Of a stretch of DNA of 64,000 bases, positions 8,750-17,006 are shown in pieces. The stretch lies in contig DFNX01000006.1 in assembly GCA_002376235.1 (NCBI GenBank), positions 124,001 to 188,000 on the forward strand, read 5' to 3'. The translations under genes were made by a program, and so were the position numbers. The number at the start of each line of letters is the position of its first letter. Within the stretch, counting starts at the first letter, position 1. Source of the stretch: Neorhizobium sp. UBA3556 (lineage in GTDB: Bacteria; Pseudomonadota; Alphaproteobacteria; Rhizobiales; Rhizobiaceae). Under the pieces are notes generated by a model that made no database searches, had not been told where the DNA came from, and was given only the letters and a program-made list of their open reading frames with translations.

Positions 8750-9337
8750 TTGGAATTGAATGGAAATCGACGCGTGCGTGAAACGGATGAAAAGGTGCTG
8801 GATAATCTTCTGCGGGAAGGCGGCCTTGCTGCAGCCGGCCATCGCCATGTGGAAGATCTCGTTGCCGTCAAACTCTGGCAAAATCCATGCTGGCTGTCGT
8901 TCCGGATCAATTTCCTGGCACTGCAGTTCAACGAGCCGATCTATCGCCGGATCGAAAAAGAGCACGGGCTCCCGCGTCCCGAATTCGTCGTGCTCTATTC
9001 GCTCGGCCTGTCGGACGGGTTGACGGCAAGCGCCATCTGCAGCTCCTCGGGTTTCCCCAAGAATACGATCAGCCGCGCGATCCAGAAGCTGATCGACAAG
9101 AAGATCATCCGCCGCGAAGTCGACCAGGCGGATTTGAGAAGCTTCGTCCTCTACATCACGGACGAAGGCAAACGCATCGTCGATCAGGCCATGCAGCCGA
9201 TGGTGGAGCGGGAAAAGGCCATGGCCTCCGCGCTGACGCCAGCCGAACAGCTGATGCTGTCGGAACTGCTCGCCAAGATCGTCGTGGATTCACCGAACTG
9301 GCCATTAATAACAAATATTGAGGAGAACGAAGAATGA
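8750..9337 (+). CDS. MarR-family transcriptional regulator
   Basis: A winged-helix regulator with the MarR pattern: helix-turn-helix in ASAICSSSGFPKNTISRAIQKLIDKK, then the wing IIRREVDQADLRSFVLYITDEG, with dimerisation helices at both ends. The start is uncertain. An open frame reaches back to ATG 8615, but that stretch would encode the two operator copies and does not look like protein, so a TTG at 8750 (195 residues) is taken; no strong Shine-Dalgarno decides it. The stop overlaps the start of the binding-protein gene (ATGA), so regulator and binding protein are one transcript. It probably represses both divergent transcripts by binding the repeats at 8678 and 8730. Confidence 0.8.
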   Translation: MELNGNRRVRETDEKVLDNLLREGGLAAAGHRHVEDLVAVKLWQNPCWLSFRINFLALQFNEPIYRRIEKEHGLPRPEFVVLYSLGLSDGLTASAICSSSGFPKNTISRAIQKLIDKKIIRREVDQADLRSFVLYITDEGKRIVDQAMQPMVEREKAMASALTPAEQLMLSELLAKIVVDSPNWPLITNIEENEE

Positions 9338-10926
9338 CGATTTCCAAGACATTTCGGATAGTTGCACTTGCAACCATGCTGCTCGGCGGCGTTTCGGGTG
9401 CGGCTCTGGCGGCTGATCTCACGATTGGCGTGCGTGCCGGCCCACTGTCCATCGATCCGGATTTCACTGCTGCCGGCACCCATGCCGAGGCGATGAAGCA
9501 TATCTACGATTCGCTCATCAAGTCGGGCAACAATCTCGAACTGGAACCGGGCCTCGCCACCTCCTGGACGGCAATCGACGATACGACATGGGAGTTCAAG
9601 CTGCGCGAGGGCGTGAAATTCCATGACGGTTCCGATTTCACGGCGGAAGACGTGAAATTCTCCATCGAGCGTATTCCGAAGGTCGCCGGCCCCAACCCGA
9701 CCACGATCTATGTCCGCCGCGTTGCCGGCATCGAGATTGTTGATCCCTACACGATCCGGGTGAAGACCGATGGCCCGGCCCCGAACCTGCCGAACGATTT
9801 CATCCGTCTTTTCGTCGTGTCGCATGTCGCGGCCAAGGATTATTCCGATAGCGCGGAAAAGGCGGCGGAAGGTTTCAACTCCGGCAAGGCCGCGATTGGT
9901 ACTGGACCTTACAAGTTCGTTTCCTGGACGCCGAAAGAGCAGCTTGTTCTTGAGAGCTTCGATGGTTACTGGGGCGGCAAGGAGCCGTGGGACAAGGTCA
10001 TCCGCAAGGAAATCCCGAATGACGCGGCCCGTGTCGCACAGCTGAAGGCTGGTCAGGTCGATCTGATTGCCCGCATCCCGGCATCGGATGTGTCGACGCT
10101 CGAAACCGACAGCAAGCTCAGCATCGTGCGCCAGGACAGCGTCTATCTTTTCAACATCGCCTTCGATTTCCGCGAAAAGCCCCCGCAGGTGACGGCGAAG
10201 GACGGTTCGCCGCTGCCGAAGAACCCCTTCCTTGATCCGAAGGTCCGCGAAGCTTTCGATCTTGCCATCGATCGCGAGACGATCACCGAAATCGCCATGG
10301 AAGGGATGGGCACGGTGCAGTCTCAGCTCGTGACGCCGAACATTTTCGGTTACAACCCGGATATTAAGGCACCGGCATCGGATGTCGAAAAGGCGAAAGC
10401 GCTGCTGGCCGAAGCCGGTTATCCAGACGGTTTCAAGGTCGTCTTCACATTCACCAACGACCGCCTTCCGGGTGACAAGGATACCGGCACGACGATTGCC
10501 CAGATGCTGACCGCGATCGGCATCGACGTGGCAGTCAATGCGCAACCGGGTGCCGTCTATTTCCCGGCCAATACGCGCGGCGATTACTCGCTGACCATGT
10601 CGGGCTGGGGTACGCTGACGGGTGAAGCGAACTACACGCTGTCATCGCTCGTCCACACCAACGATCCGGCTAAGAAGCTCGGCGCTTTCAACATTCGCGG
10701 CTATTCCAACCCGGCGATGGACAAGCTGATTGAAGATGCTGCCGTGGAGATGGATGCCAAGAAGCGCGAGCAGCTTCTGAAAGATGCCAATGCGCTTGTG
10801 TCGACGGATCGCCCCAACCTTTCGATCGCCTCGATCATCTCAGCCTGGGGCATGAAAAAGGCGATCACGATCACGCCGCGCTCGGACGAAGACACGCTTG
10901 CGATGAACATTCGCCCGGCGCAGTAA
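9334..10926 (+). CDS. Dpp-type ABC transporter periplasmic binding protein
   Basis: A 530-residue family 5 extracellular solute-binding protein (SBP_bac_5). A Sec signal peptide ends at GAALA, about residue 27. Family hallmarks are LATSWTAIDDTTWEFKLREGVKFHDGSDFTA split over residues 65-100, AIGTGPYKF and the DGYWGGKEPWD segment. GAGGAG precedes the ATG, which overlaps the MarR stop. Its partner permeases and fused ATPase are on the opposite strand from 4242 to 7797, making one transporter under one divergent control region. Family members carry peptides, nickel, heme, or opines and other amides; the surrounding amidohydrolases argue for an amide compound. Confidence 0.92.
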   Translation: MTISKTFRIVALATMLLGGVSGAALAADLTIGVRAGPLSIDPDFTAAGTHAEAMKHIYDSLIKSGNNLELEPGLATSWTAIDDTTWEFKLREGVKFHDGSDFTAEDVKFSIERIPKVAGPNPTTIYVRRVAGIEIVDPYTIRVKTDGPAPNLPNDFIRLFVVSHVAAKDYSDSAEKAAEGFNSGKAAIGTGPYKFVSWTPKEQLVLESFDGYWGGKEPWDKVIRKEIPNDAARVAQLKAGQVDLIARIPASDVSTLETDSKLSIVRQDSVYLFNIAFDFREKPPQVTAKDGSPLPKNPFLDPKVREAFDLAIDRETITEIAMEGMGTVQSQLVTPNIFGYNPDIKAPASDVEKAKALLAEAGYPDGFKVVFTFTNDRLPGDKDTGTTIAQMLTAIGIDVAVNAQPGAVYFPANTRGDYSLTMSGWGTLTGEANYTLSSLVHTNDPAKKLGAFNIRGYSNPAMDKLIEDAAVEMDAKKREQLLKDANALVSTDRPNLSIASIISAWGMKKAITITPRSDEDTLAMNIRPAQ

Positions 10927-10943
10927 AAATTTGGATGCGGAAG

Positions 10944-10972
10944 AAAAGGTCGGGCAATTACCCGGCCTTTTT
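10944..10972 (+). terminator. Rho-independent terminator after the binding protein
   Basis: GGTCGGG and CCCGGCC pair (one G-T wobble) across a six-base loop, flanked by A residues upstream and a run of five T downstream, 18 bases after the binding-protein stop. Confidence 0.8.
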
Positions 10973-11077
10973 CGTAGCGCAAACTGCGGAAAGATGATGA
11001 GCAGGATTGCACTGCGCCTCGCCAGCGGCATTGAATCGGGCTAAGAGGCCTGCGGCTGCAGCAATGGAACGAGGTTC

Positions 11078-11323
11078 ATGAACACGCCCTGGAAAAAACC
11101 GGTTGTCGTATCTGTTGGAGAACCACCGGAAGAGACCGTGATCGAGACGACGCAAGCCGCTGCCTGGGCGATGATCGAGGACTGGCCGACCGAGGATGGC
11201 ACGTTTCTGGACAAGGCGCTGGAAGTCTGCGCGGCGGTCGATGCCGGCAAGAAGAAACCTGAAGACGCTCGGCAGGCTTTCGTCGATGCGGCTCGCGAGG
11301 CAGGTATCCTGATCCGGGCGTAG
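11078..11323 (+). CDS. DUF982 domain protein
   Basis: An 81-residue protein resembling DUF982 proteins, small cytoplasmic proteins of unknown function that are multiplied in rhizobia. The usual pattern is visible: an N-terminal PVVVSVGEPPEETVIETTQ strand pair, a central AAWAMIEDWP and a C-terminal helix containing DARQAFVDAAREAGI. GAGGTTC precedes the ATG. It stands alone between a terminator and a convergent PLP-enzyme gene, so nothing about its role can be inferred from context. Confidence 0.8.
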   Translation: MNTPWKKPVVVSVGEPPEETVIETTQAAAWAMIEDWPTEDGTFLDKALEVCAAVDAGKKKPEDARQAFVDAAREAGILIRA

Positions 11324-11359
11324 TCCGAGCGATTTGCTGTGACGAGTACGCGCTTGGCA

Positions 11360-12646
11360 TCAAGCTTGGTCGAGCGACTGTACGAGGTCCGCAATCAGGT
11401 CGTCGGGATGTTCGATGCCGATCGACAGCCGGATCGTCGATTCCAGTACCCCGATACGCTGCCGCACGTCTGCGGGGACACCCGAATGAGTCATCGTGGC
11501 GGGGTGGGAGCCGAGAGATTCCGTACCGCCAAGGCTTACCGCGAGCTTGATGATCTGCAGGGCGTTCAGGAAACGGAATGCCGCAGGCTGACCACCTTTG
11601 ATGTCGAACGAAAACGTGGAGCCAGCACCGCTGCACTGCGAGGCAAATACGCGTCCGACGGCCGATGCCGGGTCGGAAAAGCCGAGATAATGAAGCTTTG
11701 CCACCTTGGGGTGCTCCTTGAGGAAATCGGCGACCGCCTTGGCGTTGCTGTTTGCCCGTTCCATCCGGATCTGCAGCGTCTCCAGCGAGCGGCCGAGCAT
11801 CCAGCATGAATGAGGATCGAGCTGCGTCCCGATCGATCCTCTCAAAGACCGTATCTGGCTGATGAGAGCCTTGCTGCCCAGCGCTGCCCCCGCGATCAGG
11901 TCCGAATGACCGCCCACATATTTCGTCAGGGAATAAAGCGAGATATCGGCGCCGTGCTGTAACGGCCGCTGAAAGACTGGCCCGAGCAAGGTGTTGTCGC
12001 AGGCGACGATCGGCTGGTGTCCCTGTCGCTCACCAATCCCGTCGGCTATCCGTCTGACCAGAGCGACATCAACGAGGCCGTTGGTCGGATTGGCCGGTGT
12101 CTCGATCAGGATTACCGAAACACGCCCTTTTTTCATCGCCTCTTCGGCTGCGGCCGCAATCGAGCCTTCATCGACGCCATCTGCAAACCCGACCGCCGCG
12201 ACACCAAGATTGGAGAATGTCCTGGAGAGAAGGGTTTCGGTTCCGCCGTAAAGCGGTTGGGAATGGAGGATCACATCGCCCGGACGAACGAAGGCAAGCA
12301 GGGTTGTCGAGATCGCAGCCATGCCGGAGGAAAATACCGCGCCGCTTTCGGCACTCTCGTAGACAGCAAGACGATCCTCGACGATCTCGCTATTGGGATG
12401 GTTGAAGCGCGAATAGACCAATCCCGCGCCACGGCCTTCCGGCGGCACCTTGCGGCCCGATACATAGTCGAAGAAATCACGACCGTCTTCCGCTGACTTG
12501 AAGACGAAGGTGGAGGTCAGGAACACCGGCGGTTTCACCGCACCTTCGGAAAGTTCCGGATCATAGCCGTAGTTCAGCATCTGCGTTTCCGGATGCAGTT
12601 CGTGGTTGCCGATAGTCGTCTTCGATGGATGCGGCGAAGTCATCAT
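11360..12646 (-). CDS. Cys/Met-metabolism PLP enzyme (cystathionine gamma-synthase family)
   Basis: A 428-residue pyridoxal-phosphate enzyme of the trans-sulfuration family. The cofactor lysine lies in SLTKYVGGHSD; the ring-stacking tyrosine is in QPLYGGTETL; and the phosphate-binding motif appears as VYSRFNHPN rather than the more common YSRYGNPT, which marks a distinct subgroup. Start: two adjacent ATGs at 12646 and 12643 after AGGAG; the second has better spacing. The family includes cystathionine gamma-synthase, gamma-lyase and methionine gamma-lyase, and residues alone do not separate them. It is a single-gene unit, convergent with the DUF982 gene. Confidence 0.85.
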   Translation of the reverse strand: MMTSPHPSKTTIGNHELHPETQMLNYGYDPELSEGAVKPPVFLTSTFVFKSAEDGRDFFDYVSGRKVPPEGRGAGLVYSRFNHPNSEIVEDRLAVYESAESGAVFSSGMAAISTTLLAFVRPGDVILHSQPLYGGTETLLSRTFSNLGVAAVGFADGVDEGSIAAAAEEAMKKGRVSVILIETPANPTNGLVDVALVRRIADGIGERQGHQPIVACDNTLLGPVFQRPLQHGADISLYSLTKYVGGHSDLIAGAALGSKALISQIRSLRGSIGTQLDPHSCWMLGRSLETLQIRMERANSNAKAVADFLKEHPKVAKLHYLGFSDPASAVGRVFASQCSGAGSTFSFDIKGGQPAAFRFLNALQIIKLAVSLGGTESLGSHPATMTHSGVPADVRQRIGVLESTIRLSIGIEHPDDLIADLVQSLDQA

Positions 12647-12782
12647 ATTCTCCTGACGCGACTGGAGTGCGGCCAATGTGGCCCTGACTCTCCCATTAGA
12701 TCTGGTGCAATTCGAAGCGGTTGGAAGATGACGCTGCCTGGATCTTTTTTCCAATAGGCTGCGACATCCGAGGCGGTGTCCC

Positions 12783-12823
12783 AAACAGAAACCCCTGCCG
12801 AACCAATTCGGTTTCGGCAGGGG
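12783..12823 (-). terminator. Rho-independent terminator of the xylFGH operon
   Basis: A perfect 11-base stem (CCCCTGCCGAA with TTCGGCAGGGG) and a ten-base loop, followed on the minus strand by TTTCTGTTT, 42 bases after the xylH stop. Confidence 0.85.
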
Positions 12824-12865
12824 CTGCGCCGCATCCTGTTTCTTCGTTTGCGGGACGAAGTACCT

Positions 12866-14029
12866 TCAAAGACGCTTCACACCGGAAGAAATGATGTCGA
12901 GATAGACGGCGATGACAAGGATGATGCCCTTGATGATCTGCTGCCAGAACGTATCGACGCCGAGCATGGACATGCCGTTGTCGAGGCTTGCCATGATCAG
13001 TGCGCCGACCAGCGCGCCAATGACGGAGCCGACGCCGCCGCGCATCGACGTGCCGCCGATGAAGCATGAGGCGATCGCGTCCAGTTCACCGCCGAAGCCG
13101 GCGGATGGTGTGCCAGCGGCCAATCTGGCGGTTGTCGTCAGCCCCGCCAGCGCGGCCATCAGGCCCATCAAGCCGAATACGGCCATCTTGACCAAATTGG
13201 TGTTCACGCCGGAGAGACGGGTGGCTTCCGCATTCGAACCGACGGCATAGATGTAGCGACCGAAGACCGTTCCCTTGGCGATGATGGTGAAAATACCAAG
13301 CACGAAGAGCAGGACCAGAACGGGGACCGGAATGCCTTGATAGGAATTCAGGACCAGGACGAAGCCCAGGATAAGGATGCCGATACCAACGAGCTTCATC
13401 ACTTCCATGACTGGTGTCGGCACGCGGAGACTATGTTGCAGACGTTTGCGGCGTGTTCTGAACGCCATGAATGCCAACACAAGGAAAAGTGCGATGGCAC
13501 ATCCATTACCGAACCAGCCGGGGAGATAACCCTGTCCGATATAACGCAGGCTGGGTGAAACGGGCGCGATGGTGATACCGCCGGTCAGTCCCAGCACGGC
13601 CCCTCGAAATGCCAGCTGCCCACCAAGCGTGACGATGAATGACGGGATGCCGAGATAGGAGGTGAGCCAGCCATTCATAAGCCCAAGGGCCGCCCCGGCC
13701 AGAAGAACGAAGGATATCGTACCTGCCAATGGCCAGCCATAGACCGCGTCCAGAATGGCCGCAATGCCGCCTAGTAGCCCAAGCAGCGAGCCGACAGAAA
13801 GGTCGATTTCTCCCGCCACGATGACGAAAACCATTGCGGCCGCCAGTATTCCCGTGATCGCCATCTGGCGAAGCAGGTTGGAGAAGTTGCGGGCCGTCAG
13901 GAACCCGGAAACGCCGGTATCGGCATTATAGGTGAGATATCCAAACAGCGCCCAGATCAGGCCAACGACGATCAGCAGGGCGACAATCTTGTTTTCGGAA
14001 AGGAATTTTCGAAGATTTATATTCGTCAT
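12866..14029 (-). CDS. xylH: D-xylose ABC transporter permease XylH
   Basis: A 387-residue permease of the ribose/xylose class (BPD_transp_2 family) with about ten hydrophobic segments. Characteristic stretches are VIVAGEIDLSVGSLLGL, the internal GIPSFIVTLGG, YAVGSNAEATRLSGVN and FIGGTSMRGGVGSVIGAL. The long insertion between residues about 190 and 240 (RTRRKRLQHSLRVPT) is usual in XylH and absent from the shorter RbsC. It is the last gene of xylF-xylG-xylH and is followed by a strong terminator. It forms the xylose channel with XylG. Confidence 0.9.
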   Translation of the reverse strand: MTNINLRKFLSENKIVALLIVVGLIWALFGYLTYNADTGVSGFLTARNFSNLLRQMAITGILAAAMVFVIVAGEIDLSVGSLLGLLGGIAAILDAVYGWPLAGTISFVLLAGAALGLMNGWLTSYLGIPSFIVTLGGQLAFRGAVLGLTGGITIAPVSPSLRYIGQGYLPGWFGNGCAIALFLVLAFMAFRTRRKRLQHSLRVPTPVMEVMKLVGIGILILGFVLVLNSYQGIPVPVLVLLFVLGIFTIIAKGTVFGRYIYAVGSNAEATRLSGVNTNLVKMAVFGLMGLMAALAGLTTTARLAAGTPSAGFGGELDAIASCFIGGTSMRGGVGSVIGALVGALIMASLDNGMSMLGVDTFWQQIIKGIILVIAVYLDIISSGVKRL

Positions 14030-14064
14030 GTTTAAAGCGCCTTCTACAGCGGTAACCGAAAAAT

Positions 14065-15597
14065 TCAGGTCATCTGCGTGGCCTGGCCCAAAGCCGCGGC
14101 CAGCACATGTTCCTGGGTCAGGTTGTCATTGACGAAATCGCCGCGCAGCCGGCCTTCCCCGATCACGAGGACACGGTCGGATATCCCGAGAACTTCGGTC
14201 AGTTCCGACGACACCATCAGAACCGCCACACCGGCCTTGGCGAGCGCGAAAATCAATTTGTAGATCTCATATTTTGCGCCGACATCGACACCACGTGTCG
14301 GCTCGTCAAGGATGAGAATTCTTGGGTCCGGCAGCATCATCTTGGAGAGCACCGCCTTCTGCTGGTTGCCACCCGAAAGCGAGGCAATGGGCAGCATAGG
14401 ATCGGCCGTCTTGATCTTCAGACGCAGGATTTCCGCCTGTATCTGCGCAAGCTCCTCATGTTCGTCGATCAGGCCGAAAGCCGCAAAGCGGTTGAGCACC
14501 GATATCGTCATGTTATGTCCGACGCCGATGATCGGCAGAATGCCGCTTCGCTTGCGATCTTCCGGCACCATGCAGATCCCGGCCTTCACCGCATCACGCG
14601 GCGAGCGGATCGTGATCTCGCGTCCATCGAGATGAACGCTTCCCTTGTGGTTGCCAGCATAAGCTCCGAACAGAGTGGAGACCAGTTCGGTTCGACCGGC
14701 ACCGACCAGGCCCGCTATCCCCAGAATCTCGCCCTTTCGGATCTGGAAGGAAACATCATCGACCAGCTTTCGCTCAGGATTGGTGACATCCCAGCAGGAG
14801 ACATTGCTTGCCTCGAGAACGACCTCGCCGATCGCATGGTCTTCCCTGGGATAAAGGTTCTTCATCTCCCGGCCGACCATCATCGTCACTATGCCGGCTG
14901 TCGTCAGCTCGCCGATCGGGCGTGTGCCGATATGTGTTCCGTCACGGATAACCGTCACGGTATCCGAGATTTCAGACACTTCTTCGAGCTTGTGGGATAT
15001 GTAGACGCAGGCAAGACCTTCCGCCTTCAACCCCTTGATCAGGTCGAGAAGAGTTCGGATTTCGGTTGCGGTCAAGGCCGATGTGGGTTCATCCAGGATC
15101 AGCAGCTTGGCATCCTTGTTCAACGCCTTGGCAATCTCGATAAGCTGCTGCTTGCCGCCGGAATAATTGAGAACCGGCAGTGCCGGATTGATGTCGTGGA
15201 CATTCAGCTTGGCAAGCAGCTCCTGCGCTCGCGCGTTCATCGCATCATAGTCGAGAAAACCGTGATTGCTGATTTCTGAACCCAGGAAGATGTTTTCCGC
15301 TACGGACAGATGCGGAACCATCATAAGTTCCTGGTGGATGATGGCGATTCCAGCCTTTTCCGTTTCGCGGATGGAAAAGGCCTTCAATTCCTTCCCCTCC
15401 CACAGGATTTCACCCTCCCAGCTGCCATAGGGATAGACTGCCGACAGGACTTTCATCAGGGTCGATTTGCCGGCTCCATTCTCACCGCAGAGGCCAACAC
15501 ATTCCCCACGGCGAACCTTAAGATGAATTCCATCCAGAGCCTTCACACCGGAAAAGCTCTTGGAGATGTTCTTCATTTCGAGAATAAATTCACTCAT
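14065..15597 (-). CDS. xylG: D-xylose ABC transporter ATP-binding protein XylG
   Basis: A 510-residue ATPase with two fused nucleotide-binding domains, as in all sugar importers of the RbsA/XylG class. Domain 1 has GENGAGKST at 38-46 and Walker B LLILDEPTSALT; its signature is NYSGGKQQL. Domain 2 has the degenerate Walker A GLVGAGRTE, signature LSGGNQQKAVLSKMM and LILDEPTRGVDVGAK. The degenerate second site is normal for the class. The 36-base gap to xylH and the hairpin-bearing gap to xylF suggest a single transcript with reduced downstream expression. Confidence 0.92.
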   Translation of the reverse strand: MSEFILEMKNISKSFSGVKALDGIHLKVRRGECVGLCGENGAGKSTLMKVLSAVYPYGSWEGEILWEGKELKAFSIRETEKAGIAIIHQELMMVPHLSVAENIFLGSEISNHGFLDYDAMNARAQELLAKLNVHDINPALPVLNYSGGKQQLIEIAKALNKDAKLLILDEPTSALTATEIRTLLDLIKGLKAEGLACVYISHKLEEVSEISDTVTVIRDGTHIGTRPIGELTTAGIVTMMVGREMKNLYPREDHAIGEVVLEASNVSCWDVTNPERKLVDDVSFQIRKGEILGIAGLVGAGRTELVSTLFGAYAGNHKGSVHLDGREITIRSPRDAVKAGICMVPEDRKRSGILPIIGVGHNMTISVLNRFAAFGLIDEHEELAQIQAEILRLKIKTADPMLPIASLSGGNQQKAVLSKMMLPDPRILILDEPTRGVDVGAKYEIYKLIFALAKAGVAVLMVSSELTEVLGISDRVLVIGEGRLRGDFVNDNLTQEHVLAAALGQATQMT

Positions 15598-15618
15598 TAT
15601 GCCCTCGTAATGATTGAA

Positions 15619-15649
15619 GGCCCCGGAACCGCTGTCGGGTCCCAGGGCC
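15619..15649 (-). other. Intercistronic hairpin between xylF and xylG
   Basis: On the transcribed minus strand GGCCCTGGGA pairs with TTCCGGGGCC (two wobbles) across an eleven-base loop. There is no T tract. Hairpins just after a binding-protein gene commonly protect its mRNA and raise it over the ATPase and permease, which is the likely role here (inference). Confidence 0.6.
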
Positions 15650-15660
15650 GTTCGCCTCGT

Positions 15661-16677
15661 TTACTTCAGGCCGATCTGTTCCTTGGTGTAGAACTCATCC
15701 TTCACATAGACATCGATATTTTCCTTGGTGACGGCGGTCGGCGTCAGCAACAGGGTATCCACGTCCTTGGTCCCGTTGTTGATCTTGGAATTGAACGCCG
15801 GCTTTTCGCCTTTCACCATCTGGACCGTCAGCTTTGCTGCTTCAGATGCGATCAGCTTCAGCGGTTTGTAGACAGTAACGGTCTGTGTTCCGTCGAGCAG
15901 GCGCTTTACGGCGGCAAGATCGGAATCCTGTCCGGAAACGGCAGTCTTGCCGGCAAGACCCTGAGCGGCAAGCGCCTGGATCGCACCACCGGCGGTACCG
16001 TCGTTGGAAGCGACCACGGCATCGATCTTGTTGTCTGCAGCCGTCAGCGCATTTTCCATGATAGATAGCGCTTCGGTCGGGCTCCATTCCTTGACCCATT
16101 GTGAGCCAACGATCTTGATCTTGCCTGCATCAACGGCTGCTTTCAGAGCCTTTTCCTGACCGGCGCGCAGATATTTGGCATTGTTATCGGTTGGTGAGCC
16201 GCCAAGAAGGTAATAATTGCCCTCAGGTTTGACCTTCAGGACATTCTCGGCCTGCATATAGCCGACCCGTTCGTTGTCGAAGGAGATATAGGCGTCGACA
16301 TCCGCATTCAGGATCAGACGGTCATAGGAGAGGACCTTGATACCGGACGCTTTTGCATCAGCAACAACCGCATCGAAAACTTTCGAGTTCATCGGTACGA
16401 TGACGATCGCGTCGACCCCCTGGGCGATGAGATTCTCAACCTGCTTGACCTGCTTTTCCTCATTGCCGTCAGCAGACTGGACGCTGACCTTGGCCCCGAG
16501 GCCTTCGGCTGCGGCAACGAAATAGTCACGGTCGCGCACCCAGCGCTCGACGCGCAGATCATCGATCGAGAAACCGATCACGGGCTTGTCGGGGGATGCA
16601 TTTGCCACGCCGGTGGTGGCATACAGACCGGCTGCGATCCCGAATACTGCAGTCGTGAACAAAAGAAATTTCTTCAT
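15661..16677 (-). CDS. xylF: D-xylose periplasmic binding protein XylF
   Basis: A 338-residue ribose-class periplasmic binding protein with a Sec signal peptide ending near GVANAS. The mature N-terminus PVIGFSIDDLRVERWVRDRD is very like E. coli XylF, including the arginine-rich ligand contacts, and NDGTAGGAIQAL and SGQDSDLAAVKRLL are conserved too. GAGGAGG precedes the ATG. It heads the xylFGH operon, with XylR encoded upstream in the same orientation. Xylose is the likely ligand, on similarity and on neighbours. Confidence 0.93.
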   Translation of the reverse strand: MKKFLLFTTAVFGIAAGLYATTGVANASPDKPVIGFSIDDLRVERWVRDRDYFVAAAEGLGAKVSVQSADGNEEKQVKQVENLIAQGVDAIVIVPMNSKVFDAVVADAKASGIKVLSYDRLILNADVDAYISFDNERVGYMQAENVLKVKPEGNYYLLGGSPTDNNAKYLRAGQEKALKAAVDAGKIKIVGSQWVKEWSPTEALSIMENALTAADNKIDAVVASNDGTAGGAIQALAAQGLAGKTAVSGQDSDLAAVKRLLDGTQTVTVYKPLKLIASEAAKLTVQMVKGEKPAFNSKINNGTKDVDTLLLTPTAVTKENIDVYVKDEFYTKEQIGLK

Positions 16678-17006
16678 AACCTAACCTCCTCTGTGATGGC
16701 GGCCGTAACCGGCGCGCTTTCCAACACCCTTGCTCGCCGAGCACGGGTCCGCAGGCCGGGGAATGCCCAACCGCGGTCGTTGCCTCTTCATATGGCGTGA
16801 AGCCACCTCCGTAACTTTTCCGCGAAGACGCGGCAGTTACCTCCTCAAGGTGCAGTTGATACGAGGCTTTCAGCGTGTTGCAAGGCTGATATGATGCACG
16901 TACCTCAATTGCGACAATCTATCGCAATTATTAACTGCAGCATGTTCAGGAGTTGCTTTTTAAAGGGTTGGTAAAACACAAAGCTGTCCAGCTTTGCATC
17001 TCTTCC
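16678..17006 (-). promoter_or_regulatory. xylF leader and promoter region
   Basis: This 329-base gap between xylR and xylF holds no credible gene. Reading towards xylF it contains an operator-like palindrome (16907-16929), then a possible promoter (TTGCAA, 16 bases, TATCAA, ending near 16858), and then a leader of about 170 bases. The leader carries a stem-loop at 16811-16840 (GTAACT with AGTTAC closing CCGCG-TCTT-CGCGG). The promoter pairing is tentative. Confidence 0.5.
16907..16929. promoter_or_regulatory. Putative XylR operator upstream of xylF
   Basis: AATTGCGA and TCGCAATT form a perfect eight-base inverted repeat separated by seven bases. It is about 230 bases before the xylF start and just downstream of the xylR stop. 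A site of this size suits a dimeric regulator such as the XylR encoded next door; binding is not shown. Confidence 0.65.

Noticed and set aside
9184..10545. 453-codon minus-strand frame opposite the Dpp binding protein
   Set aside because: The plus strand has a signal peptide and family 5 binding-protein motifs throughout.
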